A stretch of 64,000 bases of DNA. Origin: Scybalosoma faecavium (GTDB lineage: Bacteria > Bacillota > Clostridia > Christensenellales > Christensenellaceae). Location: assembly GCA_018716135.1 (NCBI GenBank), contig DVKG01000003.1, positions 105,566 to 169,565 of the forward strand, read 5' to 3'. Shown one piece after another: positions 45,162-53,481 of the stretch (its first letter is position 1; each line of letters opens with the position of its first letter). A program made the translations under genes and the position numbers. Under the pieces are notes generated by a model, which worked only from the letters and a program-made list of their open reading frames with translations, did no database searches and had not been told where the DNA came from.

Positions 45162-45190
45162 AAAGACCTGCTTTTTTAGCAGGTCTTTTT
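45162..45190 (+). terminator. Terminator of the glutamate synthase operon
   Basis: AAAGACCTGC, 7-nt loop, GCAGGTCTTT, followed by T residues. Confidence 0.9.
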
Positions 45191-45310
45191 ACGCACTCTT
45201 AATGCAATCATGACTGCACTTCTCCGGCGTATATGCTATACTGAATGCAAAGTCAATCCTATAGACACAATAAGCCTAAACGCATATCAAAGCTTTTAAG
45301 GAGTTTAGTA

Positions 45311-45436
45311 ATGAAAAGAGAAGTTCGCCGTATGCCCCCGCATAAAAACAACAGCCTCGCAGTCTCATTCGTTCACATAGCATTCGCGTCAATAGTGATA
45401 ATAACAAAAATAATTTGCGATAAATCCATGAGATGA
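45311..45436 (+). CDS. Small membrane protein, 41 residues
   Basis: ATG at 45311 with AAGGAG at 45298-45303. The N-terminus is basic (MKREVRRMPPHKNN), then there is one hydrophobic segment (about 15-33) and the tail CDKSMR. A -10 (TATACT near 45236) lies upstream. No homology is recognised. The promoter of the next gene overlaps its last codons. Confidence 0.5.
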   Translation: MKREVRRMPPHKNNSLAVSFVHIAFASIVIITKIICDKSMR

Positions 45437-45461
45437 CAAACCTGCTCCTGCGTGATATACT
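45433..45461 (+). promoter_or_regulatory. Promoter of the zinc-ribbon membrane protein gene
   Basis: ATGACA (45433-45438), 17-bp spacer, TATACT (45456-45461). Confidence 0.65.
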
Positions 45462-45523
45462 GTTTAGTATGAGAAATTTATCTCTGTTCGAATTTCGACT
45501 ACTTCGCGTAAAGGAGCTTAGTC

Positions 45524-45817
45524 ATGCGACGCATACTGCCACACACATGGTTAAAAATTTCATATATTCTCATGGGCGTGATTATCGCAGACATAATAGC
45601 ATTTGAAATTATAGACGATTCCTCCGCCGCAGGTATTATTCTTATAGCAATAGCATTTGCCGGTCTTTTCTGTCTTATCGCAGGTCAGGCGGCATTCTGG
45701 CGGTGTCCTAAATGCAGAAAATACCTGCCGCGCTCCTCTATTTTTTCTAAGTTCCGGAAATGTCCGTATTGCGGTCATGACTTAGACACTTATACCGACA
45801 AGACTAAAACAAACTGA
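45524..45817 (+). CDS. Small membrane protein with C-terminal zinc ribbon
   Basis: 97 residues, preceded by AAAGGAG. Two hydrophobic helices (about 10-28 and 34-56) are followed by a zinc-ribbon pattern: CPKC at 61-64 and CPYC near 81-84, ending GHDLDTYTDK. Neither partner nor function can be named. It is monocistronic, with its own promoter and terminator. Confidence 0.7.
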   Translation: MRRILPHTWLKISYILMGVIIADIIAFEIIDDSSAAGIILIAIAFAGLFCLIAGQAAFWRCPKCRKYLPRSSIFSKFRKCPYCGHDLDTYTDKTKTN

Positions 45818-45819
45818 CA

Positions 45820-45846
45820 AAAGCCTGCTCTTCGCAGGTTTTTTAT
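45820..45846 (+). terminator. Terminator of the zinc-ribbon protein gene
   Basis: AAGCCTGC, TCTTC loop, GCAGG, then a T-run. Confidence 0.8.
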
Positions 45847-45908
45847 TTTAATTGCGCACCTCTTGTAAAAAGTGGTATAATCCCTATGTAACAGCGGAGG
45901 AATTATAT

Positions 45909-46397
45909 ATGTATACCATCCTGATATCACTGCTAAACACAGCCTTTTGGCTTGTTCTGCATTTTGGTACAGGTCTCTTTTTCAGTTATTTGCCGAAAAA
46001 AATTCAATTAAAATTGTACGATTACACTCGCTCATACTACAAAGTCTCAGATAAGGAAAAACAAATACTCTCAGTTTTAAAAGTTTCGCGCTGGAAGGAC
46101 GCCCTTCCTCAATTTAATATGCTGTTTGATAAAAGCACAATAGGCAATATCTCAGCCGAGCATATCCAAGCCTTTATCCGCGAAACGTGCAAAGCAGAGA
46201 TAGTGCATCTATCTATAGCTGTTTTGGGATTTCTATCCCTCCTTTTCCCTGTTACATTAAACGACATGGAGTATTTTCCTCTTTATTTGTGCATAGCAGT
46301 CTTTATCGCGCTTTGTCAGCTCCCTTTCGTTCTTATCCAGCGATACAACAGACCGCGATTGCTCCGACTGCTGAAAAGGCTGTCTAAAGCAACATAA
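45909..46397 (+). CDS. CrtO-like membrane acyltransferase family protein
   Basis: 162 residues from the ATG at 45909, which has GGAGG ahead; the frame extends upstream without one. Four hydrophobic segments are seen. The motifs WKDALPQFN and IRETCKAEIVH resemble the KDxLPD and ETxRAExxHW motifs of glycosyl-4,4'-diaponeurosporenoate acyltransferase (CrtO of staphyloxanthin synthesis). No carotenoid genes are nearby, so the real acceptor is probably another lipid or glycan. The family call is moderate. Confidence 0.6.
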   Translation: MYTILISLLNTAFWLVLHFGTGLFFSYLPKKIQLKLYDYTRSYYKVSDKEKQILSVLKVSRWKDALPQFNMLFDKSTIGNISAEHIQAFIRETCKAEIVHLSIAVLGFLSLLFPVTLNDMEYFPLYLCIAVFIALCQLPFVLIQRYNRPRLLRLLKRLSKAT

Positions 46398-46556
46398 GCG
46401 CAATGTATTCTCGATAAATTATACTTTCGTATCTATGCAACCTTGAGTTTACACTAAAACAACTCAAACGCAACCCCAAATTGGTAGAAGTTGCGCCGTT
46501 AATATCGTATTGTAAAGGCAGCTCTTGAGCAATATATAAGGAGGAATCAACCAACA

Positions 46557-47441
46557 ATGAATTTCGGAGAAAACATACAATTTCTGCGCAAGCAATTTGG
46601 AATGACCCAGGAGGAGCTGGCGGAAAAAATGAACGTCTCGCGCCAGACAGTCTCCAAATGGGAAGCGGGGAGCATCCCCGAGATGGAAAGATTAACGCAG
46701 CTATGCGACCTTTTCCGCTGCGATCTGGATACTCTCATACGCGGAAACGCCTCGGACTTCGCCAAAACCGATTCCGTCGGCTACGACAGGCATATGAACA
46801 CCTTCGCTCTTCAGATTTCTTCCGGAGTGGCTCTGGTTCTGCTCGGGATCACCGTTCTGCTGCTATTGCAAGCGTTCGGCATACACGAGAGCTTTTGCGC
46901 AATGTTGTTTTTATGCTTCATCGCAGCGGCAGTCGTGCTGTTCATAGTAGGCGGTCTGCGCCATGGCGCTTTTGTAAAAAAGCACCCGGACATAACTCCC
47001 TTCTACAGTCAGGAGCAAATTGACAAATTTAACAAACGCTTCCCTCTTTGCATCGCCATTCCCGTCGCCGCCATACTCTTAGGCGTCGCGTGGATAATTA
47101 TCGCAAGCGAGTTCACCCCAATCGCCGGCATGACTGAAGAATCGTTCGACATGATAATAACCGCTCCGTTTATGTTCATAATAGCTTGCAGCACATTTAC
47201 AATAGTATACTCGTCTATGCTCAAAAGCAAATACAATATAGAGGAATACAACAGAGAAAACGACCCCCGCAGGCAAACCTTCGTCGACAAGCTCAGCAGA
47301 TGTATAATGCTCGCAGCGACAATAGCGTTCCTGCTCATGGGCTGGCTCGGGAATCTCTGGCACCCGGGCTGGGTCGTATTCCCCATAGGCGGTATTCTCT
47401 GCGGTATAGTCGACATTTTAAAAAAGAACACCGACGATTGA
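46557..47441 (+). CDS. XRE-family regulator fused to membrane helices
   Basis: 294 residues. The N-terminal helix-turn-helix is typical: FLRKQFGMTQEELAEKMNVSRQTVSKWEAG (residues about 9-38). After a linker there are about six hydrophobic helices (roughly 83-105, 110-132, 160-182, 195-218, 250-268 and 272-287). A DNA-binding domain tied to the membrane suggests a one-component sensor of envelope state. GGAGG precedes it. The target is unknown; it could be its own region. Confidence 0.85.
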   Translation: MNFGENIQFLRKQFGMTQEELAEKMNVSRQTVSKWEAGSIPEMERLTQLCDLFRCDLDTLIRGNASDFAKTDSVGYDRHMNTFALQISSGVALVLLGITVLLLLQAFGIHESFCAMLFLCFIAAAVVLFIVGGLRHGAFVKKHPDITPFYSQEQIDKFNKRFPLCIAIPVAAILLGVAWIIIASEFTPIAGMTEESFDMIITAPFMFIIACSTFTIVYSSMLKSKYNIEEYNRENDPRRQTFVDKLSRCIMLAATIAFLLMGWLGNLWHPGWVVFPIGGILCGIVDILKKNTDD

Positions 47442-47570
47442 CAAAACGGGGCAGTCGTGATATAAAATATTTGACAACGGCTCAATTTACCAAGCATTCG
47501 GGCAGAATCCCCTTATTATACAAATCCGGAGATTTTCGCCCTGACAAAATTAATTGCTGAGGAGAAAATA

Positions 47571-48119
47571 ATGAACACAACTACATTAAAAAAATGTCTC
47601 ATTGTCGTAGACTACCAGAACGATTTCGTGACCGGTCCTCTCGGATACCGAGGAGCGGAAGATCTGGACGAGCGAATAGCTGCAAAAATAAAAGAATATC
47701 ACGACAGAGGAGACGATGTAATTTTCACTCTGGACACCCACGAGAACGACTATCTCGATACATACGAAGGGCATCTCCTTCCCACGCCGCATTGTCTCGA
47801 CGGCTCCGACGGCTGGGAGCTTTACGGTCAGACCAGCCTCGCCGCTGATTTCGACGATATAAGCTTCAGAAAGAATACATTCGGTTCTATAGATCTGTTT
47901 AAGTACCTTACTGCACACAAGTATTTCCGCATAGAGCTTTGCGGTCTTGTCTCTCACATATGCGTGCTCGCAAACGCCATAATCGCGCGGACAGCTCGAC
48001 CCGACACTCCCGTGGTCATCGACGCGACATGCACCGGAGCAGCAGACAAAGAAATGACAGAGAAAGCCTTTGACGTTATGGAAACATGTCATATCACTAT
48101 AATGAACAGAGCTAAATAA
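47571..48119 (+). CDS. Isochorismatase-family cysteine hydrolase (nicotinamidase-like)
   Basis: 182 residues, preceded by GAGGAG. The catalytic triad pattern is visible: Asp in VDYQNDFV, Lys in FRKNTFG, Cys in HICVLANAI. The metal-site region TLDTHENDYLDTYEGHLLPTPHC is that of nicotinamidases, which convert nicotinamide to nicotinate in NAD salvage. Close relatives act on other amides, so pncA is not assigned with certainty. Confidence 0.82.
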   Translation: MNTTTLKKCLIVVDYQNDFVTGPLGYRGAEDLDERIAAKIKEYHDRGDDVIFTLDTHENDYLDTYEGHLLPTPHCLDGSDGWELYGQTSLAADFDDISFRKNTFGSIDLFKYLTAHKYFRIELCGLVSHICVLANAIIARTARPDTPVVIDATCTGAADKEMTEKAFDVMETCHITIMNRAK

Positions 48120-48193
48120 AAAACGGCGTCTGTGAATGAAATGCTATAAACAGAGCAGACGGAACAAAACTCTATAGCAGTTAAAATCAAATT

Positions 48194-48274
48194 TTAAGCA
48201 GCAAGCTGATTTCGACATTCTATAGGGGTCAGTTTTGCTTTTTTAATTCGATTATCTCTAATTCGTATTCTTTT
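48194..48274 (-). pseudogene. Remnant of an IS3-family transposase C-terminus
   Basis: The minus-strand frame reads RIRDNRIKKAKLTPIECRNQ then LAA and a stop. This matches the usual end of IS3-type OrfB (xxRIKxKLxxLSPVEYR). Nothing of the catalytic core remains; the frame is closed by a stop at 48275-48277. It lies in a 300-bp gap that otherwise holds only the terminator at 48310-48358. Confidence 0.5.
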
Positions 48275-48309
48275 TCATATTATTTAATGCCAACAGCTTC
48301 TCGGCATAA

Positions 48310-48358
48310 AAATCCTCCTATGGCGTTTTTTTAATTTCGCCATAGGAGGTCTCTTTTT
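48310..48358. terminator. Bidirectional terminator downstream of the surface protein operon
   Basis: CCTCCTATGGCG (48314-48325) pairs with CGCCATAGGAGG (48338-48349). T-runs lie on both outer sides. Confidence 0.85.
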
Positions 48359-48420
48359 TATTACTACTGTCTTTTTTGCCGAACTCGTTCAAAGTCGGCG
48401 TCGGTCTTTTTAAGCTGACT

Positions 48421-48960
48421 TTATTTATCCGTCAGGCTTATGCTGTAATTGATAACGCCGCTGTATGTGCCGGGCTCTACATGGTCATAATCGAGAACGG
48501 CGATTCGTCTCGTCTGAGTACCATAGTTGCCGGATGTCCAGTTTACAATTTCATCGCCGATGCTATAGCGACCGCCTGCCATTCTGTCGGAATAGTAAAT
48601 CTCATAGGAAGCTTCCTGTAGATTTTTGCTGTCCCACACCGCAAATTTGTCTAGCTGAGTGGGATAACCCGCGCTCTTAATCGTTACGGAAATCTTTTTG
48701 TCGCTGGGGACGAAAGACTCGTCATCCTCAAGAGTGAGTGTATATTTCAGATCCTGCGCCTCTTTGCTCAGCGCCACCGTAGCGGGTACTTCTACCGTGA
48801 ATACCGGAACTACAGCTTCAGTTTTTTCCAGCGTTACCTTTTGCTGCACACTTGCATCGGGAGTATTCTCGCTGATAGTCTCTGCAAAAGCCGCTGTCGG
48901 CGCAGTGAACATTGCAGCCGCAAGCACACCGCATATTGCCAGCGTTTTAAATGCTTTCAT
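48421..48960 (-). CDS. Secreted beta-sandwich surface protein, paralogue 1
   Basis: 179 residues with a signal peptide (1-26, ending AAFA). The mature part starts ETISENTPDASVQQKVTLEK and has alternating beta strands. It shares TIKSAGYPTQLDKFAVWDSK, YSIGDEIV and VEPGTYSGVINYSISL with the next gene at 49063. The pattern (VPATVALSKEAQ.., G-Y-SGVINY) recalls WxL-like or pilin-like Ig-fold surface proteins of Bacillota, but there is no WxL motif or sortase signal. Function unknown. Confidence 0.72.
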   Translation of the reverse strand: MKAFKTLAICGVLAAAMFTAPTAAFAETISENTPDASVQQKVTLEKTEAVVPVFTVEVPATVALSKEAQDLKYTLTLEDDESFVPSDKKISVTIKSAGYPTQLDKFAVWDSKNLQEASYEIYYSDRMAGGRYSIGDEIVNWTSGNYGTQTRRIAVLDYDHVEPGTYSGVINYSISLTDK

Positions 48961-49062
48961 TTTACTGCCTCCTTAGTCTAAAGCAATGTCTATTTGTTTA
49001 TCTCACACAAATATGTGCAAAAACCTTTTTAGCAGCGCGATAATTTCGCACATGCTTTCCTT

Positions 49063-49599
49063 TCAATTGTACGAGAAATCCACCATGCTGATGTCGTAGT
49101 TAATAACGCCGCTGTAGCTGCCCGGTTCAACTTTATCGTAGTTGTTCACTTCAATATATCTATACTGAGTACCTGCATTGCCCGGTTTCCAATCTACAAT
49201 CTCGTCACCGATGCTGTAATGAGTTGTCTTTTTTGTGTAGTAAACATCGTAAGTAGCTTCCTGCAGATTTTTGCTGTCCCACACCGCGAATTTGTCTAGC
49301 TGAGTAGGATAACCCGCGCTCTTAATCTTCACGGAAACCTTCTTTCCGCTGGGCAAGTTCTTATTGTCTACCAATTTCAGCGTGAAGCCTATTCTCTTCG
49401 CTTCTTTGCCAAGCTCTACTGTCGCCGGAACTTCTACAGAATATGTAGGAACTACCGCTTCAGTCTTTTCCAAAGTGACCTTCTGCTGTACGCTTGCTTC
49501 GGGGCTGTTCTCACTGATGGTTTCTGCAAAAGCAGACATAGGAGCCGCCATTATCGCCGCGAGCATCCCGCAGGCTATAAGAGTTCTGAATGCTTTCAT
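49063..49599 (-). CDS. Secreted beta-sandwich surface protein, paralogue 2
   Basis: 178 residues; signal peptide 1-25. It is the tandem paralogue of 48421-48960. The segments around the signal peptide, AGYPTQLDKFAVWDSKNLQEA and VEPGSYSGVINYDIS are nearly the same, while the strand region 75-105 and the loop KKTTHYS differ. The ATG has a GGAGG. The 102-bp gap to paralogue 1 shows no clear promoter, so they are probably one operon. Confidence 0.72.
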   Translation of the reverse strand: MKAFRTLIACGMLAAIMAAPMSAFAETISENSPEASVQQKVTLEKTEAVVPTYSVEVPATVELGKEAKRIGFTLKLVDNKNLPSGKKVSVKIKSAGYPTQLDKFAVWDSKNLQEATYDVYYTKKTTHYSIGDEIVDWKPGNAGTQYRYIEVNNYDKVEPGSYSGVINYDISMVDFSYN

Positions 49600-49676
49600 T
49601 TTATTCCTCCTTAAAAAATGCTTTGCATTAGAATTAAATTTATTTATACTCCCAAAACAGGACGTTGTTTTCCCTA

Positions 49677-50177
49677 CTATTTTGCATCTATATTAACCGT
49701 TACACTTCCGCCGTTCATCGGTTCCTGTCCGTCTAAAGAAAGAGTGCTGATATTTATATTGAGCTTATGTTCACCGGAAGTGAGCCCTTCTCCCAATTCA
49801 ACGCCCGTTATAGCCTTCCCCGGTTCTACCCAGTCGCTTGTAAACACAGGCTGAGTGGAATCGTCCAGCGCGACTTCAAACTTAAATAAGCAGGGATTCC
49901 CCTCGGGGTTGAGCAGCACAATCGGTATGTATGTCGCGCCCGAATCTATTTCAATGTCATTGTATCCGGGAAATTTTATAGCCTGCGAGGTTGTCTCCGC
50001 CGTAATTCCCGTAGAAAAGTCTTCTGCGTTTTTGTCCAGAACTACGCCCGTGTTTGAGACGTCTTCATTCGCAGCCGTATTTTGACCCAAGCCTAAAACC
50101 GCCGCTAAAACGCCGCATATAACTACCGCCGCCGCAACGACAACGATGGATATTCTTTTTTTCGTCAATACCTTCAC
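49677..50177 (-). CDS. Membrane-anchored extracellular protein preceding the surface paralogues
   Basis: Up to 166 residues. The start is GTG at 50177 or, better placed after GAGGTGAAGG, TTG at 50168. One N-terminal helix (about 8-30) is followed by an extracellular domain of about 130 residues with beta strands (TYIPIVLLNPEGNPCLFKFEV, GEHKLNINISTLSLDG, GGSVTVNIDAK). There is no lipobox. It is first in the operon with the two secreted paralogues and may anchor or nucleate them; that is inference. Confidence 0.65.
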   Translation of the reverse strand: MKVLTKKRISIVVVAAAVVICGVLAAVLGLGQNTAANEDVSNTGVVLDKNAEDFSTGITAETTSQAIKFPGYNDIEIDSGATYIPIVLLNPEGNPCLFKFEVALDDSTQPVFTSDWVEPGKAITGVELGEGLTSGEHKLNINISTLSLDGQEPMNGGSVTVNIDAK

Positions 50178-50285
50178 CTCTTATTTCTTCTGCACATATA
50201 TTATCAATTTAAACTTTTCATCTCTATCATAAATGAGTAAAAATAATGTAATCATTGTGTAAACTGCAAAGTTTTATTCTTCTTG

Positions 50286-50314
50286 TTGACAAGACCGCAA
50301 AGGCATGATACCAT
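50286..50314 (+). promoter_or_regulatory. Promoter of the flavodoxin gene
   Basis: TTGACA (50286-50291), 17-bp spacer, TACCAT (50309-50314). Confidence 0.7.
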
Positions 50315-50365
50315 ATTGTTGTAATAATTAACATTGCAACACTTTGTATTTGGAGGCTATAACTT

Positions 50366-50854
50366 ATGAAGATGGCAGTAATTTATCATTCGGCATCAGG
50401 TCATACAAAAGAAATGGCCGAAGTCATCGCTGAGGGAATGCAAGCCGCAGGCGGAGATGCAAAATCCTTTTCCATTGACAATATAGACGAAGACTGGGTC
50501 AAAAAGAGCAAATGCGTCGTAATCGGCACTCCCATCTATCTGGCCAGTCTCAGCGGCAAAATGAAATCGTGGCTCGAGACTTCTTGTATGAAACTCGGTC
50601 TCGCCGGTAAAATCGGCGGCGCTTTCGCTACGGCCGACTATGTCCACGGCGGCGGCGAACTCGGCATACGCACTATTCTGGATCATCTAATGGTTCTTGG
50701 TATGCTTACATATTCCGGCGGAGGAGCGAGCGGAAAACCCGTCATCCACCTCGGCCCCGTCGCCATAAGCGGACATCTCGACGAGAGCAGAAGCACATTC
50801 GAGCTTTACGGCAAGCGCATGGCAAAAAAAACGCTCGAATTGTTTGACAAATAA
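50366..50854 (+). CDS. Flavodoxin / NAD(P)H:quinone oxidoreductase-like protein
   Basis: 162 residues. The FMN phosphate loop is SASGHTKEMAEVIAEG near the N-terminus, with GTPIYLASLSGKMKSWLE and ATADYVHGGGELGIRT as the flavin-contacting loops. This fits the WrbA-like flavodoxin family. Electron partner unknown. Monocistronic, with promoter and terminator. Confidence 0.87.
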   Translation: MKMAVIYHSASGHTKEMAEVIAEGMQAAGGDAKSFSIDNIDEDWVKKSKCVVIGTPIYLASLSGKMKSWLETSCMKLGLAGKIGGAFATADYVHGGGELGIRTILDHLMVLGMLTYSGGGASGKPVIHLGPVAISGHLDESRSTFELYGKRMAKKTLELFDK

Positions 50855-50865
50855 AACCGCATAAA

Positions 50866-50904
50866 AAAACGCAGCATCGTTTTTACTCAGATGCTGCGTT
50901 TTCG
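50866..50904 (+). terminator. Terminator of the flavodoxin gene
   Basis: AAACGCAGCATC pairs with GATGCTGCGTTT around 11 nt, followed by a T-rich stretch. Confidence 0.88.
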
Positions 50905-50964
50905 TTTCAAATCAAATTCTGTCTTTAATATCTTTATTTTATTTAATATTTTCTGATTTTATAC

Positions 50965-50990
50965 AAAAAAACGCTCCGCCAAACGGAGCG
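50965..50990 (-). terminator. Terminator of the tRNA operon
   Basis: On the minus strand CGCTCCG, TTTGG loop, CGGAGCG, then seven T. Confidence 0.9.
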
Positions 50991-50995
50991 ATTGC

Positions 50996-51082
50996 TGGTG
51001 CGGATAACAGGAGTTGAACCTGCATGAAGTCTCCTTCACACGGACCTGAACCGTGCGCGTCTGCCAATTCCGCCATATCCGC
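50996..51082 (-). tRNA. tRNA-Leu (CAG)
   Basis: 87 nt with encoded CCA. Long variable arm; anticodon CAG in loop TTCAGGT; acceptor GCGGATA/TATCCGC. Confidence 0.95.
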
Positions 51083-51087
51083 AAAAA

Positions 51088-51172
51088 TGGTGGAAGGGGG
51101 TGGATTCGAACCACCGAAGTCGTCGACGTCAGATTTACAGTCTGATCCCTTTGGCCACTCGGGAACCCTTCC
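51088..51172 (-). tRNA. tRNA-Tyr (GTA)
   Basis: 85 nt with encoded CCA. Acceptor GGAAGGG/CCCTTCC, anticodon GTA in CTGTAAA, long variable arm. Confidence 0.95.
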
Positions 51173-51178
51173 ACAGAA

Positions 51179-51254
51179 TGGAGCTGGTGATGGGACTCGA
51201 ACCCGCAACCTGCTGATTACAAATCAGCTGCTCTACCGATTGAGCTACGCCAGC
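51179..51254 (-). tRNA. tRNA-Thr (TGT)
   Basis: 76 nt with encoded CCA. Anticodon TGT in loop TTTGTAA between CTGAT and ATCAG; acceptor GCTGGCG/CACCAGC with one G-T pair. Confidence 0.95.
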
Positions 51255-51329
51255 TTGCTGGCTTCGTAGGCGTTATCTTGAGCCTGCGTCAGCCGCAAAC
51301 GCAAGGCGTTTTTCAAACTGACAGGGATT

Positions 51330-51357
51330 ATTATACTGCATCTGCGAAAAAAGTCAA
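51330..51357 (-). promoter_or_regulatory. Promoter of the Thr-Tyr-Leu tRNA operon
   Basis: On the minus strand TTGACT (51357-51352), 16-bp spacer, TATAAT (51335-51330). It stops 3 bp from the end of the GC-rich ygiQ-like gene, at the composition boundary. Confidence 0.8.
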
Positions 51358-51360
51358 CCC

Positions 51361-53286
51361 CTATCTGCGTTTCTTAACATCCTTTCTTTTGCTCCCCCGG
51401 ACCGGCCTGTTCCCCCCGCTCATCCTCTCCTTTGCCCTGGCGGGTGCGGCGGTTTCCCTGCCCTCTCTCCCGCCCCGCTTGCCGCCTCGAGGCGCGGCCC
51501 GGCCCTCCTGGGGCGGGACCAGGCATTGGGGGCCCCACCCGATCAAGTCCTCCCGCCCGGCCTCCATCAGGGCCCGGCGCACCAGGGCATGATTCTGGGG
51601 CGCGGTGAACTGCATCAGCGCCCGCTGCATGGCCTTTTCCCTTGGCGATTTGGCCACGTATACCGGCTCCATGGTGCGGGGGTCCAGCCCGGTATGGTAC
51701 ATGCAGGTGGACAAGGTGCCCGGGGTGGGATAGAAATCCTGCACCTGTTCCGGGTGCATCCCGGTCTTTTTCAGGTACTGGGCCAGCAGGATGGCGTCGC
51801 TGAGCTGGCTGCCCGGGTGACTGCTCATCAGGTAGGGTACCAGGTACTGCTTGAGGCCCAGGCGGCGGTTGACCGCCTGGTACTGATCCACGAACTTCTG
51901 AAACACCTGAAGGGGGGGCTTGCCCATGGCCCGCAGCACCCGGGGCGACACGTGCTCCGGGGCCACCTTCAGCTGGCCGGACACGTGGTAGCGCACCAGT
52001 TCGCTGAGAAAGGCGCCGTCCTTATCGGCCAGCAGGTAGTCGTAGCGGATGCCGGAGCGGATGAACACCTTTTTGACCCCCTCCACCTGCCGCAGCCGGC
52101 GCAGCACCCGCAGGTAGTCCCTGTGGCTGGCGTCCAGATGGGGGCAGGGCTGGGGGAACAGGCACTGGCGTTCCTTGCAGGCGCCCCGCTTTAACTGGTC
52201 CGGACAGGCCGGATGGCGGAAATTGGCGGTGGGGCCGCCCACGTCGTGGATATACCCCTTAAAGCCGGGCAGGGCGGTGAGCAGCCGGGCCTCCCGCACC
52301 AGGCTATCCCCGCTGCGGGCGGTAACGATGCGGCCCTGATGAAAGGTGAGGGCGCAGAAGTTGCAGGCCCCGAAGCAGCCCCGGCAGCTGGTGAGGGAGA
52401 ACTTCACCTCGTTCAGGGCGGGCACGCCCCCTTCCCGGTCGTACATGGGGTGCCAGGCCCGCTGGTAGGGCAGCTGGTACACCTGGTCCAACTCCGCCTG
52501 GCTCAGGGGCATGGCGGGGGGATGCTGCACCAGCCACCGCCTGCCGTGCCGCTGATACAAGCCCCTGCCCCGCACCGGGTCCTGCTCCTGATATTGCAGC
52601 CAGAAGGCCTGGGCGTAGGCGCGCTTGCTGGCCGCCGCCTCCTCAAAGGAGGGCAGCTCCAGATACTCCGCCGGGGGCTGGGCGGGGCAGACGCAGGTGC
52701 CGGCAATCCGGGTATCGCTCAGGGGCTGCCCCGCCTCCAGGGCCTGGGCTGCCTGGAGGATGCTGCGCTCCCCCATGCCGTACATGAGCAGGTCGGCGCC
52801 GCTGTCCACCAGATAGCTGGCCCGCACCCGGTCCTCCCAGTAGTCGTAGTGGGCGAACCGGCGCAAAGAGGGCTCCACCCCGCCGATGAGGATGGGCACG
52901 CCGCCGTAGGCCTGGCGGATGCGGTTGCAGTACACCACCGTGGCCCGGTCCGGGCGGCAGCCCGCCCGGCCGCCGGGGGAATACACGTCCTGGCTGCGGG
53001 GCTTTTTGGCGGCGGTATAGTGGTTCACCATGGAGTCGATCACGCCGCCGGATACCAGAAAGCCCAGCCGTGGCTTGCCGAACCGGGTAAAATCCCGGCA
53101 GTCGTGCCAATCGGGCTGGGGCAGCATGCACACCCGGTAGCCCGCCGCCTCCAACACCCGGGAAATGATGGCGTGGCCGAAGGAGGGATGATCCACATAG
53201 GCGTCGGCGGTCACGTAGACGAAATCGGGCTGTTCCCAGCCCCGCTGGCCCATTTCCTGAGGGGTTACCGGCAAAAAGGACGCCAT
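51361..53286 (-). CDS. YgiQ-family radical SAM protein
   Basis: 642 residues from the ATG at 53286, preceded by AGGAGG; an in-frame upstream extension has no support. The radical SAM cluster motif is CFGACNFC near residue 320 (C-x3-C-x2-C). The N-terminal UPF0313 signature QPDFVYVTADAYVDHPSFGHAIISR and GGVEPSLRRFAHYDYW are typical. Biochemical role is not established for the family. The C-terminal 60 residues are Arg/Gly/Lys-rich. Codon use is strongly GC-biased, unlike all genes before it. Confidence 0.92.
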   Translation of the reverse strand: MASFLPVTPQEMGQRGWEQPDFVYVTADAYVDHPSFGHAIISRVLEAAGYRVCMLPQPDWHDCRDFTRFGKPRLGFLVSGGVIDSMVNHYTAAKKPRSQDVYSPGGRAGCRPDRATVVYCNRIRQAYGGVPILIGGVEPSLRRFAHYDYWEDRVRASYLVDSGADLLMYGMGERSILQAAQALEAGQPLSDTRIAGTCVCPAQPPAEYLELPSFEEAAASKRAYAQAFWLQYQEQDPVRGRGLYQRHGRRWLVQHPPAMPLSQAELDQVYQLPYQRAWHPMYDREGGVPALNEVKFSLTSCRGCFGACNFCALTFHQGRIVTARSGDSLVREARLLTALPGFKGYIHDVGGPTANFRHPACPDQLKRGACKERQCLFPQPCPHLDASHRDYLRVLRRLRQVEGVKKVFIRSGIRYDYLLADKDGAFLSELVRYHVSGQLKVAPEHVSPRVLRAMGKPPLQVFQKFVDQYQAVNRRLGLKQYLVPYLMSSHPGSQLSDAILLAQYLKKTGMHPEQVQDFYPTPGTLSTCMYHTGLDPRTMEPVYVAKSPREKAMQRALMQFTAPQNHALVRRALMEAGREDLIGWGPQCLVPPQEGRAAPRGGKRGGREGRETAAPARAKERMSGGNRPVRGSKRKDVKKRR

Positions 53287-53481
53287 GATGGAGGACCTCC
53301 TGTAAGGGGATATAGGCTGAATGCCCCGGCGGCGGACCCCTGGGACGGGCACGAGCGGGAGCGGGAAAGTGCGGCGCACGGGTCCCCAGGCCAGGGTGCG
53401 CCGCGCGGGTCTGGGCGGGCGCGGACAGGCGCGGGAAAGTGCGGCGTGGGGCCTGGAGCAGGGGCGGGATGGGGCGGCGGT

